11,068 nt of DNA from Deltaproteobacteria bacterium (GCA_015489145.1 WGAH01000592.1:1-11068), one strand, 5' to 3'; counted from the first letter of the stretch, positions 1 to 7,140 are shown. A program made the numbers and translations. The notes: generated by a model not told the origin, from the letters alone.

Positions 1-2
1 GA

Positions 3-881
3 AGGAGCGTCGAGGGGCGGCCCATCGTGGCCTGGCGCGTCCGGCGCCCCGGCGACGGCACGGCCTTCCCGCACGCCCCGCGCGAGCCCCAGCGGCTGCT
101 GGTGTTCGCCAACATCCACGCGATGGAGTGGATCTCGACCGAGGTGGCCCTGGGCTTCGCCGAGTGGCTCGTCGCGCACCCGGTGGCCGGCGTCGAGGTC
201 ACGGTGGTGCCGATCCTCAACCCCGACGGCCGGGCGCGGGTGGAGCGCGACCTGCTCGACGGGCGCAACGCCTACCGGCGGGGCAACGCCCGCGGCGTGG
301 ACCTCAACCGTGACTTCGCCGTCAACCGCGAGGCGCGGGCGGTGTGGCGGCGCGTGATCCCGGCCTACTACGCCACCTCGCCGGCGCCGCTGAGCCAGCC
401 CGAGACGCGGGCCCTCGACCGCCTCGCCGCCGCCGGGCGCTTTCACGCCGCGGTGAGCCTGCACGCCTTCGGCGGCTTCGTCTACTACCCCTGGGCCGGG
501 TCCTGGGAGCGCGCGCCCGACCGGCGCGACTTCGTGGAGCTCGGGGATGCGATGGTCGCGGCGCAGCCCCCGCGCGCCTACCACGTCCGGCAGCTCGCGC
601 GCTGGGCCTTCTTCTTTCGCGGGCACGGCATGGAGCTCGACCACCTCTACGGTCGCTACGGCACCCGCGCCTTCCTCGTCGAGCTGACCCGATCGGGGCT
701 GTCGCCGCTGCGGCCCGCCGAGTGGAAGCGCTACTTCCGCTGGTACAACCCCCGTGACCCGGCGCCGCACGTGCGCTCGGGCGTCGCGGCCCTGCGGGCC
801 CTGGCGCGAAGGCTGGCGGCCGACCCGCTCCCCGAGCCCCAGCCGCCGGCCCGCCTGCCGCCGACGAACGGCCCGGGCTGA
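3..881 (+). CDS. M14 family zinc carboxypeptidase, 5'-truncated by window edge
   Basis: This is a metallocarboxypeptidase of the M14 family, which removes C-terminal residues from peptides or cell-wall peptides using one zinc ion. The frame is open to the left edge. The residues before the first possible start (GTG at 27) read RSVEGRPI, which resembles the conserved G-x-S-x-E-G-R-P-I strand of M14 enzymes, so the true start is outside the window and 27 is not a start. In the visible 292 residues, the zinc ligands are H39 and E42 (HAMEW, where the family usually has HxREW), followed by ILNPDG, the substrate-binding N102-R103 (DLNRDF), the third ligand H154 (SLHAFGG) and the catalytic E227 (FLVELT) after a YG-rich segment. 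All catalytic positions are intact. The C-terminus is a proline-rich tail. Any signal peptide would be in the missing part. Substrate is unknown. Confidence 0.9.
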   Translation, partial: RSVEGRPIVAWRVRRPGDGTAFPHAPREPQRLLVFANIHAMEWISTEVALGFAEWLVAHPVAGVEVTVVPILNPDGRARVERDLLDGRNAYRRGNARGVDLNRDFAVNREARAVWRRVIPAYYATSPAPLSQPETRALDRLAAAGRFHAAVSLHAFGGFVYYPWAGSWERAPDRRDFVELGDAMVAAQPPRAYHVRQLARWAFFFRGHGMELDHLYGRYGTRAFLVELTRSGLSPLRPAEWKRYFRWYNPRDPAPHVRSGVAALRALARRLAADPLPEPQPPARLPPTNGPG

Positions 882-916
882 GCCCCGGCGGCGGCTTTCC
901 GCGGCGCTTCGCCCTT

Positions 917-950
917 TCGATGACGCGGCAGGATGCCGCGTCTGCATCGA
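917..950. terminator. Strong hairpin downstream of the carboxypeptidase gene
   Basis: A 9-bp perfect stem (GACGCGGCA, 922-930, with TGCCGCGTC, 934-942) closes a GGA triloop. After a 3-nt bulge on the right arm, a further TCGAT/ATCGA stem follows (917-921 and 946-950). It starts 35 nt after the stop codon, so it probably ends or protects the carboxypeptidase mRNA. There is no T-run on either side, so it is not a canonical intrinsic terminator. The GGA in the loop would also suit a CsrA/RsmA-type protein; that is a guess. Confidence 0.4.
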
Positions 951-968
951 GGAGGATGGGGCGTCGAC

Positions 969-1048
969 GTCGGTGAGGGGGGAGGGCGTCGGCTGTCGGC
1001 CCGCGACCCCCACCTGTCGGGAAAACCCGACGGTCGGTGGGCCACCGA
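969..1048 (+). promoter_or_regulatory. Candidate upstream activating region (GTCGG repeats and dyads)
   Basis: GTCGG occurs five times on the plus strand, starting at 969, 988, 995, 1016 and 1033. The copies at 995 and 1016 both sit in CTGTCGG and are 21 bp apart, about two helical turns. Two perfect dyads lie here: GTCGGG-AAAA-CCCGAC (1016-1031) and TCGGTGG-G-CCACCGA (1034-1048); a shorter GTCG-N5-CGAC is at 995-1007. The region ends about 95 bp before the expected start of the sigma-54 transcript, the usual place for enhancer-binding-protein sites. The protein is not encoded in the window. The dyads could instead be RNA hairpins of an upstream transcript. Confidence 0.4.
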
Positions 1049-1116
1049 TGTCCCGCCGGCGCGCGGTTCGCCCCGGGCGGGGCGCGATTGCCGGCCTTCG
1101 CCCGTGCCGGATGGGT

Positions 1117-1132
1117 TGGCACGGCTCGTGCA
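1117..1132 (+). promoter_or_regulatory. Sigma-54 (RpoN) promoter
   Basis: TGGCACGGCTCGTGCA matches the -24/-12 consensus TGGCACG-N4-TTGCW at all specified bases but one (G for the first T of the -12 box). The GG (1118-1119) to GC (1130-1131) spacing is the required 12 bp. Transcription is expected to start near 1143. No start codon with a ribosome-binding site follows. A structured segment and an intrinsic terminator follow instead, so this looks like a small-RNA promoter dependent on an activator ATPase. Confidence 0.75.
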
Positions 1133-1142
1133 TTAGGAGGGG

Positions 1143-1301
1143 GCGACAAGCGGTCCGAGGGGCCGGGTCCCAACGCCCGGTGAACCGGTATCACTGCAGT
1201 GGGGCAGTGCCGGCAGCTTTCGGTGCCAGCTGGCCCTGGAGACGGGGCGCCCGAGGCCGCTTGAGCAACCTGGACCCCGCCCGCTCCGCCGGGCGGGGTT
1301 T
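1143..1301 (+). ncRNA. Candidate sigma-54-dependent structured small RNA, about 160 nt
   Basis: The segment runs from the predicted sigma-54 start to the end of an intrinsic terminator and contains no convincing ORF (the only open frame runs through the terminator). Read as RNA it is nearly all stem-loops: CGGUCC/GGGCCG (1151-1165); CCGGG/CCCGG (1163-1180), which shares bases with the first and so excludes it; CCGG plus CACUGC paired with GCAGUG plus CCGG around a 6-nt loop (1185-1213); CAGCU/AGCUG (1214-1232); GCCCU/GGGGC with loop GGAGAC (1233-1248); a less structured linker (1249-1273); and the terminator. I do not recognise it as 6S, SRP, RNase P, tmRNA, CsrB-like or a known riboswitch. 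It could instead be a leader controlling the ABC operon at 1482. Ends are predicted, not measured. Confidence 0.6.
1274..1301 (+). terminator. Intrinsic terminator of the small RNA
   Basis: CCCCGCCCG (1275-1283) pairs perfectly with CGGGCGGGG (1290-1298) around a CTCCGC loop. A1274 and T1299 extend the stem, and TTT plus a pyrimidine-rich stretch follow. It is the cleanest rho-independent terminator on the plus strand and lies about 180 bp before the next start codon. Confidence 0.8.
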
Positions 1302-1350
1302 CGCCTTCTCCGGGCCTCGAACCCCCGACGACGACGGCGCCGTGGGCCCC

Positions 1351-1379
1351 TTGACGCCCGTTGCCGCCGTCCTTATTGC
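1351..1379 (+). promoter_or_regulatory. Probable sigma-70-type promoter of the ABC operon
   Basis: TTGACG (1351-1356, five of six to the -35 consensus) and TATTGC (1374-1379, three of six to the -10 consensus) are separated by 17 bp. They lie between the upstream terminator and the ABC ATPase start and would give a leader of roughly 95 nt. The -10 is weak, so confidence is moderate. Confidence 0.4.
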
Positions 1380-1469
1380 TGCCCCCCGCTCGGTCGGGCC
1401 CCAGGGGACGGCCTGCCCGCCCCGCTCGTCCGCCCCGCCGCGACGGCCGTCCGACCCTCCGAAGGCATG

Positions 1470-1473
1470 GGAG
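1470..1473 (+). promoter_or_regulatory. Ribosome-binding site deciding the ABC ATPase start
   Basis: GGAG lies 8 nt before ATG 1482. The alternative ATG at 1467 has only GAAGG ending 1 nt before it, which is too close. The 1482 start also yields the typical MIEVQSL beginning of ABC ATPases. Confidence 0.7.
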
Positions 1474-1481
1474 AACCCGCG

Positions 1482-2414
1482 ATGATCGAAGTGCAGTCGC
1501 TCCGGCGCACCTACGGCACCACGCTGGCCGTCGACGACGTGAGCTTCACGATCGAGGCCAACACGGTGGTGGGCTTCCTCGGGCTGAACGGCGCCGGCAA
1601 GTCCACGACCCTCAAGGTGCTCGCCGGGTTGCTCATGCCCACCGACGGCACCGTCCGCGTCGACGGGGTGGACCTGGCCGAGGCGCCGGTGGGCTTCCGG
1701 CAGCGCATCGGCTTCCTGCCCGAGGAGCCGCCGCTCTACGACGAGATGACGGTGCGCGAGTACCTCGCCTTCCTCGCCCGCCTGCGCGGCCTGCCCGAAA
1801 GCGAGCTGGACGCGCGCATCGCCGAGGTCGCCCGGGTCACCCAGCTCGACCACAAGCTCGAGCAGGTGATCGGCGAGCTGTCCCACGGCTACCGCAAGCG
1901 CGCCGGCATCGCCCAGGCCATCGTCCACCGGCCGCGCCTCGTCATCCTCGACGAGCCGATCAGCGGCCTCGACCCCGTGCAGATCGTCGACATGCGCCAG
2001 GTGATCCGCTCGCTGGCCCGCGAGGCCACGGTGCTGATCAGCAGCCACAACCTCCCCGAGATCTCGCAGGTCTGCGACCGCATCCTCGTGCTGCGCGACG
2101 GCCGCATCGTCGCCGACGGCACCGAGGCCGAGCTCGCGGCGCGCTTCAACCGCGCCAACGTGGTGGCCCTCACGGTGCGCGGGGATCGCGAGCGCTTCGA
2201 CAAGCTCATGGCCGCCCGGCCCGAGGTGCGCTCCTTCGAGGTGCGCCGCGAGGAGGGCGGCCTCATCGACGCCGTGGTGACGATGGAGGGCGACGACCGC
2301 GAGGCGCTGGTCGCCGGCATCGTCGGCGCGGGCCTCGGGCTGCGGCGCATCGACGACGCCGTGGACGAGCTCGAGGAGATCTTCATCGACCTCAACCGGG
2401 AGGTGGCGGCATGA
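1482..2414 (+). CDS. ABC transporter ATP-binding protein, GldA/ABC-2 type
   Basis: This is the cytoplasmic ATPase of an ABC-2 type exporter, which powers the permease encoded directly downstream. At 310 aa it has the usual GldA-like length. In order: Walker A GLNGAGKST at residues 34-42; the Q-loop region GFLPEEPPLYDEMT, with E where many families have Q, as is common in ABC-2 ATPases; signature LSHGYRKR at 133-140; Walker B and D-loop LVILDEPISGLDP with D157 and E158; and H-loop H189 (ISSHN). A C-terminal extension from about residue 225 lies beyond the nucleotide-binding domain, as in GldA and related ATPases. All catalytic residues are present. The stop overlaps the next start (ATGA at 2411), indicating translational coupling. 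The substrate is not deducible; GldA relatives serve gliding motility in Bacteroidetes, but this four-gene set is widespread in non-gliding bacteria. Confidence 0.93.
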   Translation: MIEVQSLRRTYGTTLAVDDVSFTIEANTVVGFLGLNGAGKSTTLKVLAGLLMPTDGTVRVDGVDLAEAPVGFRQRIGFLPEEPPLYDEMTVREYLAFLARLRGLPESELDARIAEVARVTQLDHKLEQVIGELSHGYRKRAGIAQAIVHRPRLVILDEPISGLDPVQIVDMRQVIRSLAREATVLISSHNLPEISQVCDRILVLRDGRIVADGTEAELAARFNRANVVALTVRGDRERFDKLMAARPEVRSFEVRREEGGLIDAVVTMEGDDREALVAGIVGAGLGLRRIDDAVDELEEIFIDLNREVAA

Positions 2415-3136
2415 AGGCCGTCCTGCTCCTCGCCCGTCGCGAGCTCGCGACCTACTTCAACACGCGGTGGGGCCTCGTGGTGCTCGGCGCGGTGCTGCTC
2501 CTCGACGGGCTGCTGTTCAACGCCTTCGCGCTCACCGGCAAGCCCCGCTACTCGGCCGACGTGCTCGAGGACTTCTTCTACTTCTCCTCCGGCACGACGA
2601 TGATCGCCAGCATCCTGCTCACCATGCGGCTGCTGGCCGAGGAGCGGCAGGAGGGCACCGAGGTGCTGCTCCAGACCGCCCCGGTGAGCGAGGCGCAGGT
2701 GGTGCTCGGCAAGTACCTCGGCGCCTTCGGCTTCCTGGCGATCATCACCCTGCTGACGATCTACATGCCCCTCGAGATCCAGGTGAACGGCAAGGTGAGC
2801 TGGGCGCAGATCGCCGCCGGCTACACGGGGCTGCTCGGGCTCGGCGCCGCCAGCCTGGCCATCGGCACCTTCGGCTCCACCCTGGCCCGCAACCAGCTCC
2901 TCGCCGCGGTGATCGGCAGCCTCGTGCTGGTGCTCATGTTGCTCGGCTGGCTGCTCAGCCGCATCACCGAGCCGCCCATCAGCGGGGTGCTCGCCTACGT
3001 CGCCCTGTTCGACCGGCACTTCCAGCCGTTCATGCGCGGCCGGATCAACACCGAGAGCCTGGTCTTCTACGCCTCGGTGACCTTCGCCTTCCTGCTCGTC
3101 TCCACGCGCGTCCTGCAGTTCCGGAGGTACCGGTGA
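2411..3136 (+). CDS. ABC-2 type permease, GldF-like
   Basis: This is the inner-membrane subunit paired with the upstream ATPase. The 241-aa protein has about six hydrophobic segments, near residues 20-40, 58-76, 103-123, 136-157, 162-183 and 215-234. Between the second and third lies the cytoplasmic motif EERQEGTEVLLQTAPVS (about 77-93) followed by VVLGKY, typical of ABC-2/GldF permeases, where it forms the coupling region that contacts the ATPase. A small amphipathic N-terminus precedes the first segment. The start ATG overlaps the previous stop as ATGA and has a GGGAGG Shine-Dalgarno about 8 nt upstream. The stop overlaps the next start as GTGA. Family assignment is firm; the transported molecule is unknown. 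Confidence 0.9.
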   Translation: MKAVLLLARRELATYFNTRWGLVVLGAVLLLDGLLFNAFALTGKPRYSADVLEDFFYFSSGTTMIASILLTMRLLAEERQEGTEVLLQTAPVSEAQVVLGKYLGAFGFLAIITLLTIYMPLEIQVNGKVSWAQIAAGYTGLLGLGAASLAIGTFGSTLARNQLLAAVIGSLVLVLMLLGWLLSRITEPPISGVLAYVALFDRHFQPFMRGRINTESLVFYASVTFAFLLVSTRVLQFRRYR

Positions 3137-5097
3137 GCCCGCAGAACCCCGAACCCGGCAAGCTCGGCACCGAGCTGGTCGCCGGCCAGCGCGCCTCGGG
3201 CGTGCTCCTGCTCCTCGGCCTGTTCCTCGTGCTGCTCGGCGAGCGCATCGTCGGCGAGGGCGCCCCCCGGTGGGTCCTCGACGGCAGCGGGCTGGTCGTG
3301 CTCCTCGGGGCGCTGGGCCTCGCCCACACGACCTGCCGCGCCGCCCGCGAGGACGAGCGCCCGGCCTACCGCCGCGTCGCGGTGGGCATCGTCGGCGTCC
3401 TCGTCGCGCTGGGCATCTACGCCCTGCGCTCCGAGATGGTGCTGGCGGCCCTGAACTTCCAGACCGACGAGGCGGAGCAGCGCTACACCGTCGTCGTCAA
3501 CGTGGTCTGGCTCGTCCTGCTCCTCGGCTCCAGCTTCGTGGCGCTGGCGGCCGACCGGGTGCTCGCCGCCAACCCGCTGCGCGTGCGGGCCTCGCGGGTG
3601 CACGACGCCTCGCTGGCCGGGCTGTCGCTGGCGCTGGCCATCGCGATGCTGTTCCCGCTCAACTACGTCGCCCACGACATGAACAAGCGCTGGGACTTCG
3701 GCTACTTCAAGACCGCCCGCCCCGGCACCGCCACCCAGGGCATCGTCGCGGCCCTCGAGGAGCCGGTGAAGGTCTGGGCCTTCTTCCCGAGCTCCAGCGA
3801 CGTGGTGGACGAGCTCAGGACCTACTTCGACGCGCTTCCCAAGGGCAACCTGGAAGTCGAGTTCGTCGACCAGGCGCTCGAACCCGAGCTCGCCAAGCAG
3901 CTGAAGGTCCGCGACAACGGCTACATCGCCCTCGTGCGGGGTGAGGGCGACGATCAGCAGGTCCAGAAGGTCAAGATCGGCAAGGACTTCGACTCGGCCC
4001 GCCGCAAGCTCAAGAAGCTCGACGCCGAGTTCCAGAAGGCGCTGCTCAAGCTCGCCCGGGGCCAGAAGGTCGCCTACTTCACCGTCGGCCACGGCGAGAT
4101 GTACTGGAAGGCCGGCACCGATCCCGAGCGCAAGCTCGGCAACCTCAAGCGCATCCTCGAGGCCTTCAACTACAAGGTGCGCGAGCTGGGCCTGGCGCAG
4201 GGGCTCGGCGACGCGGTGCCCGAGGACGCCTCCATCGTGTTCGTGATGGCGCCGCGCAGCGCCTTCCAGCCCGAGGAGCTGGCGGCGCTGAACCGCTGGC
4301 GCGAGCAGGGCGGCTCCCTCCTCGTGGCCCTGGAGCCCGAGTCGGGCGAGGCCGGGCCCTTCGCCGCCGAGCCGCCCGACCTCTCGCCGCTCCTCGACCC
4401 GCTGGGCATCGGCTACGACCCGAAGGGCGAGCTGGCGAACGAGACGAAGTTCGTGCCGCGCACCTACCGCATCGCCGACCGGGTCAACCTGTTCACCAAC
4501 AAGTACTCGACGCACCCCTCGGTGACGACGCTCAGCCGCAACAGCCGGGTGCTGTTCAGCGTGGTGCCGGGCGCCGGGCACCTCTTCGAGAAGAAGGACG
4601 CCGCCGCGAAGGACAACAAGACCACGGTGACGATCCGCTCGCTCGAGGACACCTGGCTCGACCTGGACGGCGACCTCGAGTTCGACCGCGACACCGAGCA
4701 GAAGAAGGTGTGGCCGCTCGCGATGGCCGCCAGCGGCCCGGCGAAGCGCGACGAGGCCGCGGTCGCCGAGGACGACGAGGGCGACGAGGATCCCGCCGCC
4801 GAGGAGCCCGAGGACTACCGGGCGGTGGTCCTCGCCGACGCGACCTGGGCGAGCGACCTGGCGCTGCCGCTGGACCCGAACAAGGGCAACTTCCAGATGG
4901 CGGTGGACGCGGTGGCCTGGCTCGGCCGCGAGATCGAGGCGGCCGGCACCACCGAGAGCGAGGAAGACGTCAAGATCGAGCACACCAAGGAAGGCCAGGG
5001 CTGGCTGTTCTACGGCACGACCTTCCTGATCCCCTTCGCCTTCGTCGGCGGGGGCCTGGCGCGCATCCGGTCGCGCCGCAAGCGGGGTGAGGCATGA
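3133..5097 (+). CDS. GldG-like ABC-transporter auxiliary membrane protein
   Basis: This 654-aa protein resembles the GldG/ABC_transp_aux family, whose large extracytoplasmic domain works with a GldA/GldF-type exporter. About five hydrophobic segments lie at the N-terminus (roughly residues 23-40, 52-68, 82-98, 119-140 and 158-180). After these come the family-like stretch TATQGIVAALEEPVKVWAFF (198-217), a large soluble region with VGHGE (318-322) and a SIVFVMAPRSAF strand (about 367-378), and finally a C-terminal membrane segment (about 624-644) with a basic tail. A very acidic insert occupies about 539-562. GTG start 3133 overlaps the permease stop and has GGAGG 5 nt upstream. The multi-span N-terminus is longer than the single anchor I would expect for GldG and may replace part of a permease. 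Role beyond envelope transport is unknown. Confidence 0.8.
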   Translation: MSPQNPEPGKLGTELVAGQRASGVLLLLGLFLVLLGERIVGEGAPRWVLDGSGLVVLLGALGLAHTTCRAAREDERPAYRRVAVGIVGVLVALGIYALRSEMVLAALNFQTDEAEQRYTVVVNVVWLVLLLGSSFVALAADRVLAANPLRVRASRVHDASLAGLSLALAIAMLFPLNYVAHDMNKRWDFGYFKTARPGTATQGIVAALEEPVKVWAFFPSSSDVVDELRTYFDALPKGNLEVEFVDQALEPELAKQLKVRDNGYIALVRGEGDDQQVQKVKIGKDFDSARRKLKKLDAEFQKALLKLARGQKVAYFTVGHGEMYWKAGTDPERKLGNLKRILEAFNYKVRELGLAQGLGDAVPEDASIVFVMAPRSAFQPEELAALNRWREQGGSLLVALEPESGEAGPFAAEPPDLSPLLDPLGIGYDPKGELANETKFVPRTYRIADRVNLFTNKYSTHPSVTTLSRNSRVLFSVVPGAGHLFEKKDAAAKDNKTTVTIRSLEDTWLDLDGDLEFDRDTEQKKVWPLAMAASGPAKRDEAAVAEDDEGDEDPAAEEPEDYRAVVLADATWASDLALPLDPNKGNFQMAVDAVAWLGREIEAAGTTESEEDVKIEHTKEGQGWLFYGTTFLIPFAFVGGGLARIRSRRKRGEA

Positions 5098-6275
5098 GCG
5101 GAACGCGCCGAAGCGTCGTCGTCTACGGCCTGCTGCTGCTGGTGTCCCTGGGCCTGGCCTGGTGGCGCTGGACCCGCGAGCCCGAGCCCGACCTCGAGGG
5201 CAAGGTGGTGCTGCTGGCCGGCGACGCCGACAAGATCGAGAAGATCGTCTGGGACAGCGACAAGGACCGCGCCGTGATCGAGCGCCGCTCGGACGACCAC
5301 GGCGACTACCTGTGGGTGACCTGGACGAAGTGGGAGAAGCCCCCCGCGAAGCCGGACGAGAAGGCCGGCGAGGAGAAGGCCGGAGACGAGAAGGCCGGCG
5401 AGGCCGCGGAGAAGGCCGGAGACGAGAAGGCCGGCGAGGCCGCGGAGAAGGCCGGCGATGCCTCCGAGAAGGCCGGCGAGAAGGCCGCCACGGAGGAGGC
5501 GGCCGGCGAGGAGGCCGGCGGCGCCGAGGCCGGCGAGCAGCCGGAGCGCAAGGCCAAGGAGGTCATCGCCTTCAAGGCCGGCGCCAAGGGCCAGGACCTG
5601 CTCGACAAGCTCTCGCCCATGCTGGCGATTCGCAAGCTCGAGCTCGACACGCCCGACAAGATCGAGAAGGCCGGCCTCGACCACCCGACCACCTTCCTCG
5701 AGATCACGCGCAAGGGCCGCACCACCCGCCTCGAGATCGGCGGCGAGGTCTACGGCACCCGCGACCGCTACGTCCGCAACCCCGAGACCGGCGAGGTCTT
5801 CCTGGTGGCCGACGAGGTGCTGCGGCCCCTCAAGTACGCCCGCACCCGGCTGCCGGATCGCACCCTGTGGTCCTTCGACAAGAAGGACGTCGCCACCGTG
5901 CTCATCGAGAACGCCAAGGGCGAGAGCCTCGAGGTGGAGCACAAGAACCCGCAGGACCCGAAGGCCGAGAGCTGGGTCGAGGCGAGCAACCCCGACGAGG
6001 CGAACGAGCAGCTCGAGACCTGGATGGACAAGGCGATCAAGCTCAAGGGCACGAGCTACGCCAAGCAGGGCGAGGAGCCGCAGGACCTCCAGCTCCGCTT
6101 CAAGCTCACGCTGCGCGACGAGAAGGGCAACAGCGAGACCCTCGAGGTGTTCCAGGAGGGCGACAAGGGCAACTGGTGGGGCCGCAGCGAGCACACCCGC
6201 GGCCTGATCAAGCTCCTGCGCGGGCCGACGAGCAGCCTCGCCGACGACGTGGACACGATCGTCGGGGCGGAGTGA
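5094..6275 (+). CDS. DUF4340 domain-containing membrane-anchored protein
   Basis: This 393-aa protein has one N-terminal membrane segment (about residues 8-25, followed by WWRW) and a soluble region outside the membrane. The pattern of short beta-strand repeats ending in DRYVRNPETGEVFLVADE (residues about 225-242) and LWSFDKKDVATVLIEN is what I expect from DUF4340 proteins, which usually accompany GldG-like proteins in this operon type; the domain's function is not known. A low-complexity linker of E, K, A and G (about 85-150) includes a perfect 36-bp duplication and probably forms a flexible or helical spacer. The start overlaps the previous stop (ATGA) with a GGGGTGAGG Shine-Dalgarno region just upstream. 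It is the last gene of the operon. Confidence 0.78.
   Translation: MSGTRRSVVVYGLLLLVSLGLAWWRWTREPEPDLEGKVVLLAGDADKIEKIVWDSDKDRAVIERRSDDHGDYLWVTWTKWEKPPAKPDEKAGEEKAGDEKAGEAAEKAGDEKAGEAAEKAGDASEKAGEKAATEEAAGEEAGGAEAGEQPERKAKEVIAFKAGAKGQDLLDKLSPMLAIRKLELDTPDKIEKAGLDHPTTFLEITRKGRTTRLEIGGEVYGTRDRYVRNPETGEVFLVADEVLRPLKYARTRLPDRTLWSFDKKDVATVLIENAKGESLEVEHKNPQDPKAESWVEASNPDEANEQLETWMDKAIKLKGTSYAKQGEEPQDLQLRFKLTLRDEKGNSETLEVFQEGDKGNWWGRSEHTRGLIKLLRGPTSSLADDVDTIVGAE
5373..5444 (+). repeat. Perfect 36-bp tandem duplication inside the DUF4340 gene
   Basis: Units 5373-5408 and 5409-5444 are identical base for base and in frame. Each encodes EKAGDEKAGEAA (residues 94-105 and 106-117), and degenerate copies follow. 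Identity at third codon positions implies a recent duplication and possible length variation between strains. Confidence 0.9.
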
Positions 6276-6283
6276 AGCGCGCG

Positions 6284-6308
6284 GCCCGCACCCGAGGAGG
6301 GCGCGGGC
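6284..6308. terminator. Shared hairpin between convergent genes
   Basis: GCCCGC (6284-6289) pairs with GCGGGC (6303-6308). After an A/C mismatch, CCC pairs with GGG around a GAGGA loop. It fills the 36-bp gap between the stops of the DUF4340 gene and the PP2C gene, so it probably serves as terminator for both. Neither side has a T-run. Confidence 0.55.
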
Positions 6309-6311
6309 GGC

Positions 6312-7073
<762 letters not shown>

Positions 7074-7085
7074 GGGATACCCCCG

Positions 7086-7113
7086 TTGGCGGGCAGCCGC
7101 GCTCCACTATACC
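7086..7113 (+). promoter_or_regulatory. Probable promoter of the kinase gene
   Basis: TTGGCG (7086-7091) and TATACC (7108-7113), each four of six to the sigma-70 consensus, are 16 bp apart. The start would fall near 7120, giving a leader of about 20 nt before TTG 7141. This supports the short form of the kinase over the upstream ATG at 7072. Confidence 0.45.
7106..7111 (-). promoter_or_regulatory. Probable -10 box of the PP2C gene
   Basis: Read on the minus strand, TATAGT matches five of six bases of the -10 consensus and lies about 33 bp before ATG 7073. I see no good -35 box. It overlaps the plus-strand TATACC by four bases, so the two promoters probably cannot be open at the same time. 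Confidence 0.4.
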
Positions 7114-7140
7114 GTCAGCCGGCGACGGGGCATCCCCACC

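Larger units (their letters stand above)
7075..7135. repeat. Imperfect inverted repeat spanning the divergent promoter region
   Basis: GGATACCCCCGTTGGC (7075-7090) and the reverse complement of 7121-7135 (GGATGCCCCGTCGCC) match at about 12 of 16 positions. The centre, near 7105, falls at the overlapping -10 boxes. As a result, both mRNAs carry a similar leader, ACGGGG(G)(C/T)ATCCC, just before the start codon. Confidence 0.6.

Noticed and set aside
27..29. GTG as start of the carboxypeptidase
   Set aside because: The frame continues to the window edge and the upstream residues RSVEGRPI match the conserved M14 N-terminal strand.
1143..1301. Known riboswitch (c-di-GMP, cobalamin) or housekeeping RNA (6S, SRP, RNase P)
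   Set aside because: The conserved sequence boxes I know for these families are not present. A covariance search would be needed to exclude distant members.
1467..1469. Upstream ATG as start of the ABC ATPase
   Set aside because: It has no properly spaced ribosome-binding site and would place the good GGAG site inside the gene; ATG 1482 fits the family start.
754..1485. Open frame crossing the carboxypeptidase end and the non-coding region
   Set aside because: It runs out of frame through the carboxypeptidase gene, then through the sigma-54 promoter and the intrinsic terminator, and shows no recognisable protein pattern or ribosome-binding site.
5373..5490. CRISPR-like array
   Set aside because: The repeats are contiguous with no spacers and lie in frame within a protein-coding linker.
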